Origin: an uncultured Akkermansia sp.
GTDB taxonomy: Bacteria; Verrucomicrobiota; Verrucomicrobiia; Verrucomicrobiales; Akkermansiaceae
Assembly: GCA_900548895.1 (NCBI GenBank)
Contig: URLZ01000004.1
Location: forward strand, 29,910-93,909
DNA length: 64,000 bases
Reading direction: 5' to 3'
In this document: in pieces, positions 59,997 to 64,000 of the stretch
Layout of the letters: each line of letters begins with the position of its first letter
Numbering within the stretch: position 1 is the stretch's first letter
Program-made: the position numbers and the translations under genes
The notes under the pieces: model-generated
Databases searched by the model: none
Seen by the model: the letters and a program-made list of their open reading frames with translations, nothing else
What the model was told of the DNA's origin: nothing

Positions 59997-61328
59997 ATGT
60001 CCCTCCATATCCAAATGTCGGAAGAAGCAGAAGCCGAGCTTCGCAAGAGCGCGATGCGCAACCGCATCTCGTCGCTCTCGGCCAGCATCCTGCTCATCGT
60101 CCTCGGCGGTCTCATCCTCTTCCTGACCGCGGTCTACATCGCCAAGGAAGTGCCCGCCGAGTTCGTCGCCTACGTCCCCACGGCGGAAAACGCCCCGCCC
60201 ACGGATCGCCCCGTGCAGCAGGACCTCACCTCCAAGGCCGCCTCCCCCTCCTCCAGCGTCGCGCCGAGCGTAATCGTGGCCGTGGGTGCGGCCAGCCCCA
60301 TCGCCATGGCCCCCGTCGAGCTCGACATGGCCTCGCCGGATGACTTCGGCGTCGGCTCCGACATCGCCATGGGCTTCGGCTCGGGCGGCATCGGCGACGG
60401 CCTCGGCGACGGCGGCTCTGGCCTCGGCGAAGGCAAAGCCGGCGGCTCGGCCCTCACCGGCACCTTCTACGACCTCAAGCAGACCCCCCGCGGCGCCTCC
60501 ACCGGCATCCGTCCCCCCGCCTCCGTCGGCGGTCAAGTGCCTGAAGCCGATCTGGCCAAGGTGCATGAAGCCCTGCGCGACTTCACCCGCAGCTGGAACG
60601 CCTCCTCGCTCAACAAATACTACAAATCCGAGACCAAACTCTACGCCTCGAACTTCTACCTGCCGCGCTGCAAGGCCGAATACGCCCCCGCCGCCTTCCA
60701 GTGCAAGGACAAAGTCAAGCCCGCCGCCTGGATCGCCGTCTACCGCGGCAAAGTGCGCGCGCCCAAGACCGGCAAATTCCGCTTCGTCGGCACGGGTGAC
60801 GACTTCATCGCCGTGCGCTTCAACAACAAGCAGGTGCTCGAAGCCGGCTGGTGCATCCCCTCCACCTTTGACCGCAACGAAGGCAACAAAACCGGCACGC
60901 GAGGCGGCGCCCAAACACCGCACGGGCGCATCTACCACCAGCGCATCAAAGAAGGCAAAGACCCTGATCACCGCGACTACGTCATCGCCCACTACGACGG
61001 AATCCCCGACTGGAACTCGCAGCTCGGCGGTCTGACGGCCGGCACGCCCGTCGACGTCAAAGAGGGAGAAGTCTACTCCATCGAGATCCTCGTGGCCGAG
61101 TGCCCGGGCGGCGCCTTCGGCTTCGTCCTGCTGCTTGACGAGTACAACGAAGAAACCAAGAGCTGGAACTTCCCCGGCAAAAAACTCGACATCTTCCGCA
61201 CCAACTTCTCCGAACCGGATAAAAAAGAGCTTGAGGAACTGCTCCGCAAAGAAAACTGCCTCATGGGCGGCAGCATGCAGTGCCCGCCCTACAACCCTGA
61301 CTCCCTCATCTGGGTAGCCGTGCCCTGA
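59997..61328 (+). CDS. Membrane-anchored protein with PA14-like domain (443 aa)
   Basis: A cytosolic N-terminus (about 28 residues) precedes a single membrane helix (ILLIVLGGLILFLTAVYIA, core about 31-49). Then come a Pro/Ser/Ala-rich linker and a Gly/Asp-rich stretch of GxGDG-like turns (about 110-150). The C-terminal ectodomain (about 185-443) contains AWIAVYRGKVRAPKTGKF and FVGTGDDFIAVRFNN, the beta-sandwich signature of PA14/GLEYA-type carbohydrate-binding domains. No catalytic motif is apparent. It may bind envelope or host glycans or act in surface assembly. A strong terminator follows, so it is a single-gene unit. Confidence 0.75.
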   Translation: MSLHIQMSEEAEAELRKSAMRNRISSLSASILLIVLGGLILFLTAVYIAKEVPAEFVAYVPTAENAPPTDRPVQQDLTSKAASPSSSVAPSVIVAVGAASPIAMAPVELDMASPDDFGVGSDIAMGFGSGGIGDGLGDGGSGLGEGKAGGSALTGTFYDLKQTPRGASTGIRPPASVGGQVPEADLAKVHEALRDFTRSWNASSLNKYYKSETKLYASNFYLPRCKAEYAPAAFQCKDKVKPAAWIAVYRGKVRAPKTGKFRFVGTGDDFIAVRFNNKQVLEAGWCIPSTFDRNEGNKTGTRGGAQTPHGRIYHQRIKEGKDPDHRDYVIAHYDGIPDWNSQLGGLTAGTPVDVKEGEVYSIEILVAECPGGAFGFVLLLDEYNEETKSWNFPGKKLDIFRTNFSEPDKKELEELLRKENCLMGGSMQCPPYNPDSLIWVAVP

Positions 61329-61375
61329 GCCCCGGCTCCGACACACAACCCGACGAAACCACACTCTCTCCGCGC

Positions 61376-61410
61376 AGGAGCCGCCCCACACACGGGGCGG
61401 CTCCTTTGTT
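61376..61410 (+). terminator. Intrinsic terminator of the PA14-like gene
   Basis: Perfect 12-bp stem aggagccgcccc (61376-61387) with ggggcggctcct (61394-61405), 6-nt loop, T-rich tail. Confidence 0.88.
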
Positions 61411-61765
61411 TGCGGCGGCTGCGGACTCGGGCGTCAACGCTCCCGCCCGCGCCTCCCGCACCCCCGCGAACGGCAGAGACCCTCCGTCAACACCGCACCG
61501 CGCCGCGCAGAACCCGAAGCCGGCGGGGGCAGGAGAGCAGCTCCGAGAAAGCAGCGGGCTCGCTGCAAAGCCGAGCCTGCCTCCCCGCGCCCTTTCCCCG
61601 CGCCCTTTCCCTGTGCGCACCTCCCGCGCACCTCCTGCGCGCGGCTCGAGAACCGGGCCGGCGCAGCCGCCTCGCCCGGCCCGGCCACCCGTGAGATGAG
61701 TCATCATCCGCCCGAGAGACGGCGCATCCCGCGAGCATGCAAAGCGCAGCCCCGCGTCGCGCGAA
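61411..61765. other. 355-bp spacer between two convergent terminators
   Basis: High-GC sequence rich in short purine and pyrimidine repeats, including cgcgccctttcc twice near 61590-61612. Several overlapping open frames exist but all look random. No gene or RNA was seen. Confidence 0.45.
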
Positions 61766-61803
61766 AGAAAAAAAGCCCGCCGATGCATGAGCACCGGCGG
61801 GCT
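61766..61803 (-). terminator. Intrinsic terminator of the GH36-like gene
   Basis: Read on the minus strand: stem agcccgccg (61803-61795) with cggcgggct (61782-61774), then seven T residues and a T-rich tail. Confidence 0.88.
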
Positions 61804-61828
61804 GAACCTTGAAAAGCCGTATCGCGCC

Positions 61829-63883
61829 TTACTTCGTGACGGGCGTCGCCTCAAGCACCAGCACCTCGAAGGGAGCCAGCTTGATCGTCACCGGCTTGCC
61901 CGCCTCGATCGTCTCGGCCGGCAGCTTGTCACCCTTCGGCGAGCTGAGCTTGTACACAGCGGGAGCACCCACGGGCAGCTCAAAGACCGCCGCCGCATCG
62001 AAGCTGAAGCACTGCTCCTTCGCGCTCGGGTTGCGCAGCGTCATGATACCCTTCTTCGGCGACCAGGAAGCGAAGCCGTAGACCTCAAGATCGGCGGGAT
62101 TGCCGCCCACCCAGTGAGAGTCCACCATCGTCTCCGCATTCTCACGAGCCCACTTAGCGGCAGCCGCGAGCGTGTCCCACTCCTGCTGCGTGAGCATCGA
62201 CGGCGTGATGTAGAGCTCCTGCATCTGCGTGCCGAGGCCGAAACCGCTCCAGATTTCCTTGGCGAGATCATCGCCGGACGTCGTCTTGAGACCGCGGGCG
62301 CCCTTGTTGTAGATCACGCCGTGCGTCATCAGCGAATTGATCGGGAAGAGCGGCGAGCCCTCCACATTGTACTTGTAGATCATCGCATCGCGGAAGGTAA
62401 TCCACTGGTTGCGCTCGCTGCCCTCACCACAGAAATCGTGATCCCAGTTGCCGCGCCAGATGGAGTCCGCAATGCCGAACCAGAACGGAGACGCCCACGT
62501 GCCCGTCGTCAGATTGATGTAGATATCGGGCTTCTCATCGCGCAGCGTATCAATCAGCGCAATAATCGCCTCGAAATCCGAGCCGAACTTCGAACCCTCG
62601 ATCGGCGTGGACTCGCCCGACGTGCCGTCGAACTTGAAGTGATTGACTCCGTTCTCACGGATCATGTGCTGGCACATCTCCAAGAAGCGCTTGTAGTACT
62701 TCGGCCCGGAGAGGGCAAAGCCGCTCTCATTGGTCTCATACTGATTGCCCGAAGCCGCGATACGCTTTGTCTTCGGGTCGCCGTACCCGCCCCAGGGCGA
62801 GAACCACACACCGGGAGCCGCATTGTACTTCGCCGCGAGATCCTTCACCTTGCGGAACTCATTGGGAAGCCCGCTGTGGAACTCCCACATCGTGTTGGTA
62901 TCATCCCAACCATCATCCATCAGGAAGGAATCCATCTGCACCCCGCGCTTCTTCACCAGCTCCTCGCCGAAGAGACGCACCGTCTCCATGGCCGCCTTCT
63001 CGTCATAGGGCGTGAAGTAGCCGATGTCATACCAAGTGTTGTAGTTGAGGAAGGGAGCATAGGCGCGGGCGCGCTCCATGTTGATGTAAGCGAGCTGGAA
63101 GGTGCGTCGCAGCTGCGAAGGCTGGCAGAAGCCCAGCACCGCCGAGAACTCCGTCGTCACGCGGCAGGGCAGATCCGTCTTGCGCTCCAGAGAGCAGGCA
63201 AAGCCCTTCTCCGTCACCTCGCCGAGGCTCATCGGATGCTCCACACCGGCGAAAAGGCGATTGCCGGCCGCCACGATCGGCGCACCCTTCACCTTGCCCT
63301 CCACGCGAGCCTCGGGAGCCGCCACATTCAGCAGCGTCACCTTGCGCACCGGCATCGCAAACTGCTGCGGGCGCACATCGAGACCGACGCGCACATAGGG
63401 CTGGCCGGCGCGCAGCTCCAGCCACCACGTCAGGTTGTGGCCGTCGCTCGTCACCACGAAGGGCACCTTCACGCGCTGACCGGGCACGCGATCCACCAAG
63501 CGGCGGGCACCGGGCACCGCCTCAATCTTCTCAACGCTCGGCTCGCCGCACATGAGCGTCTGAGCCGAAATCGTGTGGAAAGTCTCCTTGAACTCCTTCT
63601 TGGAGCAGGCCTCATCCGTATCCTCATCGCAGACGAGAAGGGCGAAAATATCATTGCCCAGATCGTAGGTGCGGCCGTTGATCTTATCGCGGAGGGTAAC
63701 TCCGGCAAGGCGGCGACCCGCCTTCTGGACTTCGACGCTAATGAATTCGTTTTCAATCATAATGCAGTTCTGATGTTGAGTGACCGCCGGGGAGGCGGCA
63801 GGAAGCATGGCAGTATCCGCCAGGCCGATCCCACCCGCCAGAAGACCCAGCGACAGCAGTCCGGTCATGATGTGATAAGACAT
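61829..63883 (-). CDS. Secreted alpha-galactosidase-like glycoside hydrolase (GH36/GH27 clan)
   Basis: The 684-residue protein has a signal peptide (about 1-35) and a three-part layout: an N-terminal beta-sandwich, a central (beta/alpha)8 barrel (about 280-590) and a C-terminal beta domain. Barrel motifs recall clan GH-D enzymes: FLNYNTWYD, FLMDDGWDD (about 325), the strand end HFKFDG with Asp near 417 as likely nucleophile, and RGNWDHDF near 480 as a possible acid/base. Substrate would be alpha-linked galactose or GalNAc, which fits mucin or blood-group glycans and the GH110 enzyme at the other end of the window. Exact family (GH36, GH27 or a relative) is uncertain. The promoter places the start of transcription on the chosen ATG. 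Confidence 0.78.
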   Translation of the reverse strand: MSYHIMTGLLSLGLLAGGIGLADTAMLPAASPAVTQHQNCIMIENEFISVEVQKAGRRLAGVTLRDKINGRTYDLGNDIFALLVCDEDTDEACSKKEFKETFHTISAQTLMCGEPSVEKIEAVPGARRLVDRVPGQRVKVPFVVTSDGHNLTWWLELRAGQPYVRVGLDVRPQQFAMPVRKVTLLNVAAPEARVEGKVKGAPIVAAGNRLFAGVEHPMSLGEVTEKGFACSLERKTDLPCRVTTEFSAVLGFCQPSQLRRTFQLAYINMERARAYAPFLNYNTWYDIGYFTPYDEKAAMETVRLFGEELVKKRGVQMDSFLMDDGWDDTNTMWEFHSGLPNEFRKVKDLAAKYNAAPGVWFSPWGGYGDPKTKRIAASGNQYETNESGFALSGPKYYKRFLEMCQHMIRENGVNHFKFDGTSGESTPIEGSKFGSDFEAIIALIDTLRDEKPDIYINLTTGTWASPFWFGIADSIWRGNWDHDFCGEGSERNQWITFRDAMIYKYNVEGSPLFPINSLMTHGVIYNKGARGLKTTSGDDLAKEIWSGFGLGTQMQELYITPSMLTQQEWDTLAAAAKWARENAETMVDSHWVGGNPADLEVYGFASWSPKKGIMTLRNPSAKEQCFSFDAAAVFELPVGAPAVYKLSSPKGDKLPAETIEAGKPVTIKLAPFEVLVLEATPVTK

Positions 63884-63889
63884 GACGGC

Positions 63890-63919
63890 ACTCTATCACA
63901 CAGCGGCCGCCCCCCGCAA
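63890..63919 (-). promoter_or_regulatory. Promoter of the GH36-like gene, predicted leaderless
   Basis: TTGCGG (63919-63914), 18-bp spacer, TAGAGT (63895-63890), 6 nt to the ATG at 63883. Confidence 0.55.
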
Positions 63920-64000
63920 GGAAAAAGCGCGTCCTACAGCCCGGAGGGGTCTCGAGCTGTTTTGTTGAAACCGTTATTTACCCCAGTGGCGTCACGATAT

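Overview
The window is a 64 kb piece of a high-GC, Gram-negative-type chromosome. The closest match I can name from memory is the Verrucomicrobiota, Akkermansia-like. Pointers are two secreted galactose-active glycosidases of mucin-degrader type, a 41-residue basic protein of a kind I associate with this phylum, long Ala/Pro-rich single-span membrane proteins, and housekeeping genes (dnaB, rho, map, hom-lysC, murJ, bioA, an argD-like gene). The phylum call is an inference and not a computed placement.

Layout. 1-9.3 kb: a partial lipoprotein gene, a GH110 beta-helix galactosidase, the small basic protein, malic enzyme, an AT3-SGNH O-acyltransferase and a MATE transporter. 9.6-23 kb: an accessory block. 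A PLD-nuclease/helicase/DUF3427 protein is read divergently from a two-gene, AT-richer McrBC-like operon: a coiled-coil AAA+ ATPase, then a DUF2357/PD-(D/E)XK nuclease with a DUF4268-like tail. An orphan 110-residue gene follows, then two tandem SUFU-domain proteins of the polymorphic-toxin-immunity type. This block is the best candidate for an undescribed defence or conflict system.

23-42 kb: a sugar epimerase, a SWIM zinc-finger protein, a YeiH-type exporter, hom-lysC, two TPR membrane proteins, a MurJ flippase preceded by a 68-nt nearly pure C tract, an acetylornithine-type aminotransferase, an FHA protein, bioA and dnaB. 42-48 kb: a gene-poor stretch, a small holin-like plus endolysin pair resembling a phage lysis cassette, then TonB-, ExbB- and ExbD-like genes that together would energise outer-membrane transport. 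48-64 kb: rho, yebC, tRNA-Pro, a 972-residue repeat-rich membrane protein, an ActC-like quinol-oxidoreductase operon lacking ActA/ActB, an orphan RND adaptor, methionine aminopeptidase, a PA14-like anchored protein and a GH36-like galactosidase.

A genome-wide habit is visible. Many genes have a TTGxxA / 16-18 bp / TAxxxT promoter, and in at least nine of them the predicted transcription start falls on, or within about 8 nt of, the start codon. Shine-Dalgarno sequences are almost absent, so leaderless translation looks common. The promoters also correct several gene starts. No rRNA, CRISPR array or insertion sequence was seen.
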